Positions 48,918-62,868 of a stretch of 64,000 nucleotides of DNA are shown here, piece by piece. Below the pieces are notes generated by a model. The model worked only from the letters and a program-made list of their open reading frames with translations. It had not been told where the DNA came from and searched no databases. A program made the translations under genes and the position numbers. The stretch comes from Cardinalis cardinalis (taxonomy: Eukaryota > Chordata > Aves > Passeriformes > Cardinalidae): positions 271,815-335,814 of the forward strand of contig JACDOX010000153.1 in assembly GCA_014549065.1 (NCBI GenBank), read 5' to 3'. How positions within the stretch are numbered: position 1 is the first letter of the stretch; each line of letters begins with the position of its first letter.

Positions 48918-49411
48918 CTTCAAAATTATAAAGCAAACCCAGAAGTTCTTTTTGCATCAATTAGATAGTGTTTTCTCAAGAATATATTGAAGTTTATTTA
49001 TCCTGGAATCAATGCACTCATGATTAAGCATGAGGAGAGAGGAATTTATCGCTTGTCCTCATTCAGGAGTCTCTCAGAATATTATTTTGACTTTTTTCCT
49101 TGCTGTCTTCATTATAATCTTGGCAAACTAATACTCTTCCATCTTGCCTTTGTTGCTGTGATACTTGTGCACTTGATACCTTCTTCTGTGCACAGCTACA
49201 ACTAGACAATAATTGCCCCTTGACAGATGGTGAACTGAGATGCTGAAAGAAGCTTCAGTGCTACAGTGCTGTGCACTGGGGCAACCAGCAAGGTGACTTA
49301 CCTCCCTAGAGCTGAGCGTGTCTGAGAAGGAAATCCATCAGCACGCAGTAACTTGGCTGTTAAAAGATCCTGGGTATGGATAGGACCTGAGCCCTGCTCC
49401 CCACTGTGGGG

Positions 49412-50004
49412 TGTTGTGGGGGTTTTAGTCATTGGTTTTTCTGGGTGTGGATTGAAAGCACTTGAGACAGTAATTCCTGTTTGGATTCAGGTGTTTATCA
49501 TTTCTTGTCAGTAAAACAGTCTCATCACTGTGAGTTCAGCAGCTTTTCATTAGAAGGCACAAAATGGCCAACAATCTCTTGTTACAAGGTCTTTTAAGAC
49601 TAAACTGAACAATTAACAGCTGACACCTAGATTATTTTCTCTTTTAACCCAATAACTGATCCCAAAGAGCTCCGAATGCTGACTTTCCTGCCTAATTACA
49701 AAATACTACCCAAACCCATGAAGAAGAAGGAAGAAGGAGAATGAAGAAGAAACTGAGGATGACACCCTGTGTTCTCCATCTTGCTTCCATCCACAACATA
49801 CTAAAAATCCCAAAACCTAAATTTCTCACCAAGTGATACTCCTACACTACTCTCTATAATCTATTTCACACTTTTGTGGATTCTAGTCTATCTTGAAGTC
49901 TAGGAAACTTTCTCCATGAATGAGGGTCAAAGTCAGTGCTCCCCTGGGGGTCAGGGCACCCCAGAGCAGACAGAGAAATATTTCTGGTGCCCTGCGTTTC
50001 CACA
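49412..50004 (+). mobile_element. Probable third solo LTR (tentative)
   Basis: A block from TGTTGTGGGGGTTTTAGTC to GCCCTGCGTTTCCACA. It contains AAAATGGCCAACAATCTC, AGGTCTTTTAAGACTAAACT, a (GAAGAAG)n stretch and TCAGGGCACCCCAGAGCAGA. The wording feels like a multi-copy songbird LTR, and it starts TG and ends CA. I could not find a clean target duplication. If the ends are wrong, it may extend left to about 49250. Minus-strand open frames at 49883-50229 overlap it and are not genes. Confidence 0.45.
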
Positions 50005-51102
50005 GGTGAGCCTTAGTCTGCAAAGCAGTCTTATGCCATCTCCTGAAGGAGAATAGCTGAACATTGTATGTGAGAAAAAAACAGCACAGGATAGAGGAAA
50101 GTAGAAAACTAAAAGAAGACAAAACAAAAGGAATATTTTTTTTCTTTTAAAAGCAACCATGGGGGAAGTGCTATCCTGCAGATTTATGAGAAAATACTCA
50201 CAATCCACGAGTGTGTTTCCAGGGCTCATTCTGTGACTGATGGATTTCTAACCCACATTTCCCAACTTTTTAAAATGTTAAGGCATAGATTCAACAATGA
50301 GACCACATGTCCCAGCTGAACAGCTAGGTTACAAAATAATTTGTGATGAGACAGATCCAGGAATGCCTTTCTGAAACTGTCATGAAAAATGGATGAATAA
50401 TGGGAAAACGTATTCGAGTGCCTCATTCAATCTTTACAAACAATATAATTTTGATGTGATAAGGAAGTTCATGCAAATGGTAAAACTAAGTATAATTGAA
50501 TCTACTCAAAGCAAGTGATTGAATTGGTAACATACTGAATAACTTGCATCTGTACTTCATGCTCCATATTATCTAACTAGGATTAGTAGGAAAGACAGTG
50601 GACATATCTCAAAAAGGCTTTCACCACTTTCTGTAACAGTACCTTGTTATAGCAAGCCTCAAATAAAGACACAGAATAAGTTGTAATTATTTCACCCTGC
50701 AAAGCCACCTAGAGATATTTTTTTTTTCTGAGTGTTCATACTTAGACGCATTTATGGAAATTATGTTACTTTTAAATGAAATTATATGTGTGTGTACAGA
50801 GGAAGTGTTCAGGCTGTTCCAGGAAAGTGGATTATTGCTTAATTTTGTAATGCTATTGAAGCAGACAGTTTTAAGTAGTACTTCTTGTACAATAATAATA
50901 AGAAAGTCACGGAATTGTAAATGACTGAGCAAACCACCATCTCCAGAAAGCCACATAATATTTGTCCCACAATTAAGTACCTTCTCTAAGTCTTCACTCT
51001 ATAAAAAATTCCTTCAAAGATAACACTTTTACGTTTCTAGGAGAATTTAAATATGTTAGAAGTACTTAATTGGTTTTCTCAAACTGCACTTGCCCTTTTC
51101 AG

Positions 51103-51192
51103 GATGTGAAAACTGAGATTGACAATAATTCTTGGCAATTGAATGAGCTACAGAAATACAGAATAGATTTAGTGGAGAATAACAGTTTGTGA
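51103..51192 (+). other. Terminal-exon look-alike (phase 0 to stop)
   Basis: After the strong acceptor TTGCCCTTTTCAG come 29 open codons, starting DVKTEIDNNSWQLNELQKYR, then TGA. The composition is protein-like, but its Lys, Asn, Ile and Glu codons are also what AT-rich DNA yields by chance. No phase 0 exit is available from the exons just upstream, so it does not join the chain. Confidence 0.22.
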
Positions 51193-51856
51193 TTTGTTTT
51201 CAAAAAGCACTCTGCCTTCAATTTCTTTTCTGCGCACTATAAATCCCCCACATACATTATGTCATGTTGTGGCTTCCACATAAGTATAAGAATACATGAC
51301 ACTACAGTGACACCACCTAGTATCACTGCATTTATAGTGGCTTGTGTATTTATTATTATAAAATCCATTTTAAACTTCTCATATATTTCCTAATAAAATA
51401 CATTCATCTCAAGATCTGGAACTCTGCTTTTTTAAGGAACCCTTTATAACCCAGATAACTCTGATTAAAGCAAAAATGCATGTGTTTGGCAAGCCAGGAT
51501 ATTTTTAATGGACCTGGTTGTGGCCTTGTCACAAGTGTTGTGGAGGAGCTGGCTATGTAACCTTAGAAACCAAGAACCTAAAGGGAAAGACCGCTATGGA
51601 GAAAATATAAAAGCACAGCCAGATTCTTAGATACTCTTATCTGAATTGGGAAAAAAAAAAGTTAGACTTTTCCATGTATGAAGCCAGCAGAAAATTGCAG
51701 CATTCTTCACTTAGCTCAGCTCCCTCCTGTTTAGTGAGGGAGGAAGCAGAGTCCAGTGCTGATACTTGGCTGGAAGTCACTCACTCATCTCTATGAGGAA
51801 CCTCTCCTCTTGCTCCAAGACCCCAGGGAGATCTTCCCACTGTATTCCCCAACCAG

Positions 51857-51966
51857 CTTAGGGCAGGAGGAACAGGAAAGGAGGAAAAGATGAAGGAAGA
51901 AAGAGGAAAAGGTTGAAAGGATGGAAGAACAGAAGGAAGAGATGAAAAAAGGAAGGGAAAGAGGCC
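51857..51966. repeat. GA-rich low-complexity tract
   Basis: About 110 bp, nearly all purine on the + strand, with AGGAAAGG, GAAGGAAGAAAGAGG and GGAAGGGAAAGAGG words. The Ser/Phe/Leu-rich minus-strand open frames here are by-products. Confidence 0.85.
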
Positions 51967-52319
51967 CTGGCATTCCTAGCATCTGCTCTGCAAGTAAAAC
52001 AGCCATTTTCAGAAGCTGAGTGAGGCAAAGATAGAGTAATTATGAATACTGCTTTCTTTAAAACTCCCTCTCTCTTTACTTTGTCAAACACTTTGCAAAG
52101 TGTTCCCTAGATATTGCACTCAAGGATTTTTAATATCAGAATCTTTCTGATAATTACAAACATTATCTACTAAGTCATCCAGATGTCTCCAGAATTATCA
52201 TTTTTAGAATGAGAAGAAAAGAAATATAGCAACTGTTAGCTCCATCACTATATACACAAGCTGTATTCACAGAAGCTGTGACAGTCTTCAGCAGCAAAAA
52301 AGTGTGTTAGAAGAAGGAA

Positions 52320-52333
52320 TCCTCTCATGAGAG
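52320..52333. other. Perfect 14-bp palindrome
   Basis: CCTCTCATGAGAGG is its own reverse complement and is followed by a partial echo, AATCTCTCATG. Short, so of modest note. Confidence 0.8.
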
Positions 52334-55300
52334 GAATCTCTCATGCGACATGCACAGGCCAGCATTATTTCTTGAAGAGGTCCTTCTAGCTGCACAGCTG
52401 ATGTCCTCTGGGTCACAGATTGGGACAGGGGTAATCTAGGCTCTCCTCAAACTTTATAACCCTCTGCATTATATTTGGTGAGAATTCCATCCCTGAGGAA
52501 TAAAAAAATTGAATTCTGAAGATTGAATATGAAAATAATGCCAATTAAGATCCAAGTGTTTTATACAGATGATTTAACCTTTTGGATTTTGTGCCAGTTC
52601 TTACTGTGTCTCTGTACAGAATATGGCCACTGAAATTTAAATCCTGTTGTACAAATTACAGATGGTTCCTGGGGGCATGGCCATTGATAAGGCTGATATT
52701 TTCTCCTTTGTTTTCTAAATCATGTATAAGGAGAGGAGAACCAACTAGATAATAACATCTCTGCAGTTACATCAGATATAGTCTGCATGCAAAACCATCT
52801 CTAAGTACTCTTGATTTTAAAGCAGTTCATTATACACTGAACAAGCTGAGTCAGCAGAAGCCAAGTCAGCTAATACAGCTTTAGTGCCTGTTTGTAATTA
52901 CTTTAGACATTCAGAAAACAAAGAATGCTAAATTATTTCTCTTTGACTGTGTCATAAAAAAGGGAGAGTCAAAAGAAGCCAGAGCAGGTTAGTGTACTAG
53001 ATGGAATGATTTCCATGGGGAGAAACAGGCATTGTGCAACATGCTACTGAGACATCTGCATGTCAAAAATTCATTGCTGAACAGTACTCTTTTTCAGTGA
53101 AGCCTCTGCTAACCTTGTCTTCACCTGAGCTGTTATAACATGTCTCCAAGCTAAAAAAAGCTTTTCCTTTGGGATGCAGAAGCTTGGGTACCTCACTACT
53201 TTCAAATAAGTAAATGAGTTAGCTTGTTTACTTAGCTATTCCCAGGCTGTGTTCACTGGAATAGGTGAGAAAGATGTGCAGCTATCTCCTTCAACATCCA
53301 TGCAGTATCAGCTTCACAGGTACCTAGTAATTAGTGCCCGTAGAGCTTGCTGATTAATATCTAATTTGAAAGCTTCTCATGATGACTCACCTTACACTCA
53401 GCATAATGCAAGCATTCCTGTGTAAATAACAGGCTTGGCATAGGGAAGTTATGTGAACTGATTTAAAGGATACTGAACGTTCCATATTTATGGACTTCCA
53501 CTTAAAGGACAAAAGTACAAACTGAGGAATAACTCTGAGATCTCAGGGCCACACTTGTAGAATTGAGGGGGTTTAGTGTAGAAATCGCGATCCGTTTATC
53601 CTTCCCTGAGACTTATGTTTCAGATATCTAAGATCAACATATACCATCAGTATTTAACACCTTAATCACTCAAGAACACAGGTTCTGCAGATCCTTAGCA
53701 GCTCACTGGTGAGCATACCGACGGCTAGCTCATGTTTAACCACTACTTTGTATGCACAAACAAGCAATTTCACTGCCAGACTTATCTGAGAAGCTTGTTC
53801 TAGTACCTGCTGGGAGTCCTCTGAGTAAAAACACCCTGAGTGAAAGCTAGTGGTGGTTAGTCCATTTTTTTGTTTAAGTGGAAAGCTGATGTTTTTCTAG
53901 CAGTGTCTGCTTCAGGTGTCTGGTTAGCCGTACAGCTCAAGGGTTAGGGATCTGATACAGGGAAAGGGCTGTCTGCTTATGGCCTCTCCCCAGTGTGCAT
54001 TTTCTTGCAGGTGCCTTGTGTGGCTCCACACTCAGCATAGTGGCTGTTAAACATCTTGTTCAGGGGTGTATAATACCCCTGGGTGTTGTACAGGAAGCCC
54101 TCATAATGGTATTTCAGGGACACAGACTCTACTGCAGAGATCAAATTCTACGAGCCAAAATGCAAGAACGTTCTTGGGTTTTTTTCTTAGATCTGGGACA
54201 AAGTTTCTGTTTATTTCAATGGCAGTGCATAAGATCTCAGGGGAATAAGGTCCAAAGTAACCACACCCCGTCACCATAGGCCAGTGAAAATACACGTGCC
54301 CTGTGGATCACTGTACGCACAGATCTGGTTTCTCTGAGCACAATGCTGCTACTGTCATCTGGAGACACAAGGATCTAGACAATGCTTTTTGCATCTGCTA
54401 TGCAAACACAGATCCTCAGCAAAATCAACAAAAGTGAGCCAATTCTAACTACTCGAGAAGAAGGTAACAATTTGTTTTGAGATTATTGTTTCAGTGTGCT
54501 TACTAACTCATGTAATACAATCAAGAGAGTGTTATGTTGATATATAAAGCTTATTTCCTGTATCCCCAAATCTGATACTGGATATTTGTGAGCAACAGCT
54601 GTAGATGTCAGAGATAGAGGGTTTTCAAAATTTCTTTTGCTATTAATACGAACAGGACAAAAGGGAAAACAAAAACAAAACTGAAGAGAATAACATAAGA
54701 ATGAGAAATTAAGAAAAATAAATAAGAAAAAGAAATTTATGTTGTTCTTTTATTACTTGTAAAGTAAAAGTTTTGATAAGAAGTTCTTGCAAGTGAGACT
54801 GAGGGGAAAAAAGAAATAAAATAAATTATTATGGTTTGGTATAAATGACCAAAATTGTGCAGGCAGGAATTAGGCTGTGTAAAAATTAACTGAGGGATGT
54901 TTGTCTAGTTCAGAGGACTATGCTGTTTGGGATGCAGGAAGCAGGCTTTTCAACTCTTCTATATCTGAATTTGCCATTTAAGGAAGCAGGGATTGTGTCT
55001 CCTGTAGAAGAAGATGTCATCCCACATTGTATCAGAGAATTCCAAAGGACTTTCATAAAAGATTTGAATGATGGCATATTCAAGAAACATCCCTATTCAA
55101 GGAATACATCAGTGTACCATTTTCATCATTAGTTCCCATGACTCTTAGCTGTTACAGCTTTCCATGCACAAAATAGTAAGGATTATATTGGTAAGTCTTG
55201 CAATCACCATTGACTCTATTGGTTGCAAACTCATGCAGGAAAAATACTTGTTCTGGCTTTAGGAATTTACACCTGCTTCCTGAGCAGAATTTGGGGACAG

Positions 55301-58070
55301 TCATTTTGTCAAGTCTTGGATAGAGTTTTCACACTCCTACCTTGTGATTCACCCACGCTGAACAATATTTACAGATGGCTACTAAAGAAATTTAGAGAAG
55401 AGCACATCTTTCCATGATGGAAAATTTTCCTATTTTCTCATTCTGAGTCTGAATCTAAGGGTCCTTCATANATATGCAAATCTTAAACCTGCTTCTCAGT
55501 GCTGCTGGAATTTAACTGTCCTGAATACATTGCCTGTTCCACATTAAACCTGATCCTACGCATATCATACAGGAAAAACTTCTGTAAAATATCTCCTCCA
55601 GTTTTTTTCCTTTCCCTATCCCTTTAGACATTTTTCTCCTCTTTTTTTTTCTTGTCTTTGATATTTCTGTTTCTCTAATTGTTTACTAGTATAGTAATGT
55701 ACTTTGTGCATGTCTGTTTAAGCTTATTGCAGAAATGTGGTTTTCCTTAGCTTAACCTAGTCAACAGAATTTCCAGCTATGGAACAATCTTTAATCCAAA
55801 ATATATCATTCTGTACGTAATTTCTTGATGGGATGGAAGCAAATACTGAGACTCCAAGGGTGACCCTCTACTAATGGAAGGGTTTTCCACCTGGTTGAGG
55901 TAAATGGTTCTATGGAGTTCAAAGCAGCAACAGCTTTTTGGCCCACAGTTCAAACCCATCAAATGCTATGTTTCTGCTGGGCTTTTTTCTCTAATCTATA
56001 GTGAACTTAGGACCAAAAAAAGAAGGAAAGAGACTCTGCATATTGAGTGTTGTTCATGTTTTTATTGTTTTTTTGGTTTTTTTCTTGACTATGATGGGTT
56101 TTGGTTTTACTTCTTGCATCACCCTGAGTTCCCAATGGGAAGGAGGTTCACTGCTGTGGCAGACCCTGTACAAGGCTATAATGAAAAGACAGTCCCTGGC
56201 CTTAGGACTTACTTAAGCTTTTTTAATTACCTACTCAGCTTAAGGTTACAGTCCTCACAACTTGGAGTATTCCCTTCCTCTCACTTAGTATTTTCTAAGG
56301 ACAGAAAGACAAGATTGTCCTCTGGCTTACTGAATAACTAAGAACTTTTTCTGGAGTGCTTCTTTTTTATCACATTTTGCATCAGTTATTTATTGTATGG
56401 GCTAGCCCTGAATCATATATATTGCTCACTAAATGAAAATTCATGATATCATACTGTGAATGTACCCTTCCCTTTAAAAAACTCAGGGTATTTGAAGTGC
56501 TTTATTTTTGTATTTTTTGTCAATGACTTACAACAAGCTCATGCATTGAAATTCATCCTATGAATACAGCACATGTTGCAGGGTGTTCTTATTGCAGCAC
56601 AGACAACAATGGGTCACTGCTAAACCAGAAGTGTAGAGCACATAGGAAAGGCTCCTCTTTTTTGGGCTCTCAGAAACTGCAAAAGTTTACTTTTCTGATA
56701 CTAACAACCTGGCCTAGTCTTGTTTTAATAATTCAAGCTTTATTCCATGCTTAGAAAGTCAATATTCCACACCTGATTAGAAAATTGAAAAGCATTACAA
56801 TTATTTCACATCTGAAATATATTTTGGTTAAAAATCTGTACATTTGGAAGTAATATACAGGTTTTGATTAGTGTTTTAGAGAGTGGCATAGTGTTTTCTC
56901 CTGATTTTCAACTAAAAAATAATGGAAAATTTTAAGAAGATGTTTTCTTTTAGACCAAAAAGAAATTATGGGCTTTTATTTTTCCTCAATACTGCAAAAC
57001 TGGATTTTGATATTTTAAATTCATGAGCTCCTCTACCAAACCATTACTCATCAGAATGTGTTTTTTGCTGATATTGCAAATATCAAGAATCTTCATCTGC
57101 ATGTAAAACATGTCACAGGGAGTATTCTTTCTTTGACTTAAACAGTACTGTTTTAAATATCTTATTTTAAACCAGTTTATTCTCTGCATTTAATTAAAAC
57201 CAAGCTTTCGCCCATTTGAGTTAGAAGCCTAAAGGGAAAACAAATAAAAATCCCATTTCCAATCCCTAGGGCATTTATGTTTGAAGAGAGTTTTATAGTG
57301 AGACACTTCCACTTGAGCAAAGGCATCTTGTATTTTAGTGCCTGGATAAGACCAAATTTTTCATTATTAAAAACAGCAAGAGTAACAATACCCTGTATAA
57401 GCAACACTTTATTTACTCGGCAACTGAAATGCAGCTGCACATGGAGTATAGAGCAACAATATTCTTGGAGTATAGGGCATCAAGCTGTACCAGTGTTTTT
57501 GGGTGCCTGCTTTAGTTAGGAATGTTATCAAGCTATAGTAAAGATGCATTTATGGAAGCATGGGAAAAGATAAGGAGACAGACAGGCTCTTTTTGCTTCC
57601 CCTGCTTTAACACTGCTGGCTGCACAGAGCAAGCTGCAGTCCTGACTGCCAGCCCATTGGAACCAAGCACTGAGCAGCCTCTAGATCACCGAAGCACACC
57701 TTCCAAATGTCCTCTTTTTTACAGCAAATATTGATAATACAAAGCATAGAAATGACAAAGTGGGCTGAACATGCTGTCGACTGGATTTTCAATATTTTTC
57801 ACTACATCTTTGCTTCTGTTTCCAAGCACTTTTACCAGAGAAAAAGAGAAATATTTACACATTTATCTCAAGATTTATATCTTTTCATTCTTGAATAATA
57901 GTGGCTCTAAAAACCAAGCATCTACAATATCAAATGACAGCAGTTTGTGTTTTAGAGTAAGTTTCACATTTGGCATGGTCTGGCTTATTTGTTTGACAAG
58001 AGGAATGTTAAGCACAGTACAATTGCTGCTCCATCCTAACCTAACACATTGTATACATCACATTTTACAG

Positions 58071-58104
58071 CCTCCCAATGCTATCAGAAGCAAACAATAC
58101 AGGA
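58071..58104 (+). other. Possible 34-nt linking exon (phase 2 to 0)
   Basis: Lies between CATCACATTTTACAG and AGGA|GTGAGT, both good. Entered in phase 2 (as from exon 8) it reads LPMLSEANNTG and leaves in phase 0, which fits the exon at 62782. It is the only bridge I found between the chain and the 62-63 kb exons. It is very short, so weak on its own. Confidence 0.22.
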
Positions 58105-61100
58105 GTGAGTAGCTGCCTGCCTAATGAATAGCTTTATAGTAAATCCTCTCTCCATGAAGAGAGCACTGGGTTGTAATAAGGTGTCCAGGACTGCCAGGAG
58201 TTGTTTAAAGACTTCAAGCAACTATAGTCCTTGCTGCTTCTCCTCTCAGCTGTTTCCTTTCTTCTCCTCTTTATGTGTATTTTGCTGCCAGGCTCCACTC
58301 TTCCTCCCTCCTAGCAGCCTGCAAGCCATGCCCAGGTGGCAGCAGCCACCAAGGAACAGAAGGGCCAGAAAAAGCAGAGAGAGTGGCAGTGCAGATGGGC
58401 AGTGACCCGGCACAGGTGGTGAAGCAGAAGCTAACCCACTAATTCCCAGTCCAAGAGAGTTGCCTTAAATTGCCCTCTTCCCCCTTGTGCAAGGACTGAC
58501 ATCAAAGGAGTTTGACTACACTGTCTCACAGGCTGTTGCACTATAAGGTTAATAAAACATAGGGATATACAATCCTCCCAGAAAAATTTTTGATATCTTA
58601 GAGATGACAGGCTGGGTGAGGAGCTTCTTTTCCTTTTCCTTCTGATCTTTTTTCTCCTCTTTTGATCTTTTTTCTATGTAAGTGTTTCTTCACACCCTGC
58701 ATACATGTTCAGAGTAAGAGCTGAAAAACAAGTTAATAAATAAATTCTATATATTTCTCTTTCCCTGAAATAGTCTTTGCCATACACCAAAGGTGATGGA
58801 TTTCTTATAAAGTGAAACTCTCTAAACAACAGCAAGTATGGCAAGCTGAAAATAGGTGTGCTTTTCTAGGTTTTTTTCTCATCTAAAATGGATGGATATT
58901 TTAGCCTTGAAGTCAACATGAGTCACTTTTGGAATACCCTGGTGACTAGCTAAATGCATGCTTGCACTTTCTTCTGCATCACAGTCTTACTATACCGGAC
59001 ACAATACATCCCATCATCTTTCTGTGCTTAGCTTCATAACAAAGAGCTGTCAAAATTGATAAAACTAAAATGAACGATTACACTATCCTGCACCTATTTA
59101 TAAACTCAGTTCATCTCATGGCAGTCCATGACATGATAGTACAGGCTGCTATGGACTTTGAACAACAATATCAGGCCTGTACCCTTATGTCTAGAGGGAA
59201 TGTGTGGGATCAGGGGCAGGGTGGTGTTTCTAGACCAAGTCACCCGGGCCTTTGGACTAGTTTAGCTTATTTTGTTGCTGAAAAGCTTATAATCTGGGTT
59301 CCCAACAAGTACTGGGAAAGAGAGGAAAACAACTGATACCAGACCAGCACATCCTTCACAAAAATCTCAGTCAGCTTTTAGTGTTCATTTGGATGTGCTG
59401 TTGCTGTTGCAGGGGGAACAGACCTGGCTTTATTTGATGCTGAAAAGAGGAGAGTCTTGGGGATGAGCCCTTTCCCTGTTCTTTATATTTTTAAAGCATT
59501 CACTTTTGGTAGCTGAAGGGCAATTTCTTACAGAAGAAATACTGGGCCATATGACCTTTGGTCTTTAATATTATTACTGTGTACATGGAGGCTAGCAGGA
59601 GCTCTACAGTAAGTCACATGTATTCTAGAAAGCAATTATTGTGCAAAACATGGTTTGGAATGATAAAGACTTATTTGTTATAAAAGATCCAACAGTGAAA
59701 ACTACTCAGAGAGATGTTTCCAAAATCTACTAGCTCTTCCTTAAGAATAACCTCATTGTGACCAGGGGCCTTTAGGCATTGTTAAGGGTGGAAAACTTAT
59801 ACAGCATGTTGGATGATGCAGGACAAATAGCACATACATAGCTAAGTGGGAATTCAGTTGAAGAAATAAATATATGAGCAGTGATAAAAACAAATAATGG
59901 ATTGACTCCATGTAGGTATATAGCTCCATTAACTTTAGTAAGCTAAAGTGACAGAAACCAGCCAAAGATCTGTGCCATCAATTTGTCAGGAGTTTTATCT
60001 GATTTATGTCAGTATGTAAAGGGAATAGGATTAATTTTATCCCTACCATGACTCCAAAGATTTCAAAGAAGTTTTGTAAAATATCCCGGAGAAAATGAGA
60101 TACTCAAAAGCATACATTCCTCTCAAAAGTTTGCTGGATTATGCTTGAAAAGCACTGCACAGCTCTCAATGTCTTTTTAATGGTGCTGTCCTACAACAAA
60201 ATATGCCTGATTAAGTGCCCTAAGAAATATTGTCATTAAGGTTCTATGTCTGGTGAATATCACTCTCAAAGCTTTTCTTTCCCTGATTTTGATGAAAGGG
60301 ACATAATGGTCAGTTTGTGATGAGTTCTAAGTAACTGGACTTGATTTACTGTTGAATTGCTGCATTTAATATGAGCATTAAGTCACATTCTATCCTGTTA
60401 CATATTTTCTAGCAAGAAGAAAGTACTAAGGCTTCTTGATTTAGTTGAACTTATACCAAAGGAAAAATACAGGCTAAGATATCTGTACCATGTAGTACTT
60501 TCTAAATGAAGAGGCTAGAGGCTGTTAAAAACTGAAGTTGTAGTATTTCTTGCACACCAATTTACTTAGGCAACTAACAGAATGAAAAAAAGAGTTTTAT
60601 TTATTATTGCTCTTGAAAATATCTTTACATTGCCACCATAAGCTACATATAAACTCCAGGATTTCCAGATTTAAGTTTCAGATATGTACACTAGCTACCT
60701 CTTGGACTGATGTTGAACAAGGCCCAAAAATTGTCATCTTCCCATTTCCATTCATGTTTGTTACCATTGAAAAGAAAATTAGTCATGCCAGTGGGAAGGG
60801 AACAACAGTCTATGTCACAAAACTAGGTGCCCTCATCAGACTGATCAGCAAAGCTTGGTTTGTCACAAAGCACCATGCTGCTGAACATGATCAGATGTAG
60901 CTCCAGCCCTTGAATACCTGTGTAGAATGTGTAAATCATCAGGAAATGGTTCACAAGAAACAACTCCAGTAAACAATTTTAAGTCTAGGCTTTTAAGTGC
61001 AAAGTTAATGTACTTTCTGGCTCTATGTAAATGTGGGTCCAGTTTGCAGTTTCCAGTCAAAATTTTGAACCTGTAATTAGAGGTGCTTTACTCAAGCCCA

Positions 61101-62781
61101 TGACCAAGATGTTCAGAGCGTTAAAATTGTACTCAATTAGTAAAGATTCAACTCTTGATGGAGACACACAGTCTCTTCAGAAGTTTACATGCATACCTGA
61201 GCATATCCTATAATCTCTTACAGGCTATTGGAGGAGTACTAAGTAGGTAGATAAGCCAACCTTAGCCCTCAGACTTCTGGATAATCACAGTATTAGAAAA
61301 TCATTATAAACTAATGGGAGGAATAGTTAAGGAAAAAAAAAAAGTAAAATTTAGGGCCTAATTCAACTCATTCTCAAATAAATTTTTTAATTAGATCAGA
61401 TAGATTATCTCTGTCCATTGACTGTTGCAGGGAAGCATTGAGGGCTGTGAAATCCTTCCTCCCACGCCACCCTCAAACAGCCACAGTGTAATGAATGCGT
61501 TCATCTGTTCCAGCAGTCTCTGAAGTGGGATGCTTTGGAATGAGAAGACATAGCCTTACAGATATCACCAAGGGAAGATGAAGCACTGTCCCATGATCAG
61601 GCATGCATCTTCCCAGACTGACTGTCTCTGTATTAGACAGAAGCACTGCTTGTTTTTCCACAGACACTTGGTGCCCACACATGTATGTATGTGTGTGTTC
61701 ATTGTGCTTCCAAAACTTTTCTCAACAGAAGACAAGCAAGAGACAGGAGGATGATTTTAAAGTACTCCATACTTTAAAGTACAAGAGCTTCTCAGATTTG
61801 CAGGGGAAAACAATAATTTGGCAAGGATTATTCATAAGAAAAAAAACCCATGGGCTGTTTCTGCCTGACAGAACAGCACAAAGAAAATGATACATCCAGG
61901 TGGTATTCCAGCAGTGGTGCAAGTAATTCCATTAAGCCAAACTAGCTAAAAAAATGAATAAATTATTCTGAGGAGAGTGTTAAGTCTGATAACTGAATAT
62001 AGGAAAAAGCAAGTGTTCATTATGATGGCAAAATATGGGGTGAGGGAGTGGGAGAATGGTATAATGAGATTTTTTTGTTTGTGTGATTTTAGGCCTATAT
62101 TTTCTAAGAAAAAGCTATTACCACCAGCACAGAATTTTCAGTGAAAATGCGTTTTTTTTTATTCCAGTCAAAGAGTAGCTTATGAAAATAGGATCTCTAG
62201 GAAAATATTAGTGCCTGAAAAACAGAGAAGTTTAGTTTGTATGACATGCAAAGATTGAATGTTTGCTACTGTAAACCTTGGGTAAGCTAAAGAACAGCCT
62301 AAAATTTATGTGAAACTTTGAATGTAGTATATTAGTTATAAAAAAATAATGTAATCCTTGAATTAGAATTATGTGCCCAGCCACAGATGTAATGAATTAT
62401 GGGAAATAAAAAGTCACCAAATTCACAAAATAATTATGTCAAGTGGGAGAAATGGAAGCACCTTAAGCATGCAGTTGGAAATACTGTGTGCAGAAATATT
62501 TGCAGGAAAAGAATATCTGTATGTAAGAAAAAAAATAAATTAAAGTAAAAACTTGTAATGCACTTGAAATGGAATATTTCTATGAGAGGAAAAGATTGAT
62601 AATACTATTTGCAGCAGGACTTCTTCAGAAGTGTTAATGCCTTTCTGTAATTAATCAAATCCATCCATAAGGTGATTTGCAACTTTTTTCTAATTCGACA
62701 AGCATGTAAAATTTTCCAGCAGATAGGCTAAACCTGCTGGAGAGAATTTAAGCTTATTGATGCTCCTCTTATTTTCCTTAG

Positions 62782-62868
62782 TTACCTTACACAAATCCCT
62801 TGGAAATAGACCACAAACGTCAAGGTATCCATGGATCCCAGCCTAAAAATTGCTGTTCAATATTCAAG
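62782..62868 (+). CDS. Candidate coding exon downstream (phase 0 to 0)
   Basis: 87 nt, 29 codons, with a strong acceptor (TGCTCCTCTTATTTTCCTTAG) and a perfect donor, AAG|GTAAGT. Only phase 0 is open; the two others stop inside. The peptide begins LPYTNPLEIDHKRQGIHG and ends NCCSIFK. It joins in phase with 63327-63443. It could belong to an alternative 3' end of the candidate gene or to another + strand transcript whose earlier exons I cannot place. Not recognised. Confidence 0.42.

Larger units (their letters stand above)
50005..62781. other. Mostly featureless AT-rich stretch
   Basis: About 12.8 kb without a supported gene. It holds a GA-rich tract (51857-51966), a 14-bp palindrome at 52320-52333, a small hairpin at 54061-54081, an undetermined base at 55471, exon look-alikes at 51103-51192 and 58071-58104, and a GC-richer patch near 58300-58420. 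The longest open frame (145 codons, 55904-56341, +) has no recognisable motif, an odd Phe/Cys-rich middle and no sign of being coding. Confidence 0.5.

Noticed and set aside
49298..49317. 20-nt minus-strand micro-exon between strong splice sites
   Set aside because: Too short to judge and no partner exons on that strand.
55904..56341. 145-codon open frame, the longest in the window
   Set aside because: No recognisable domain, T-run-derived Phe/Cys-rich segment, no promoter or splice context.
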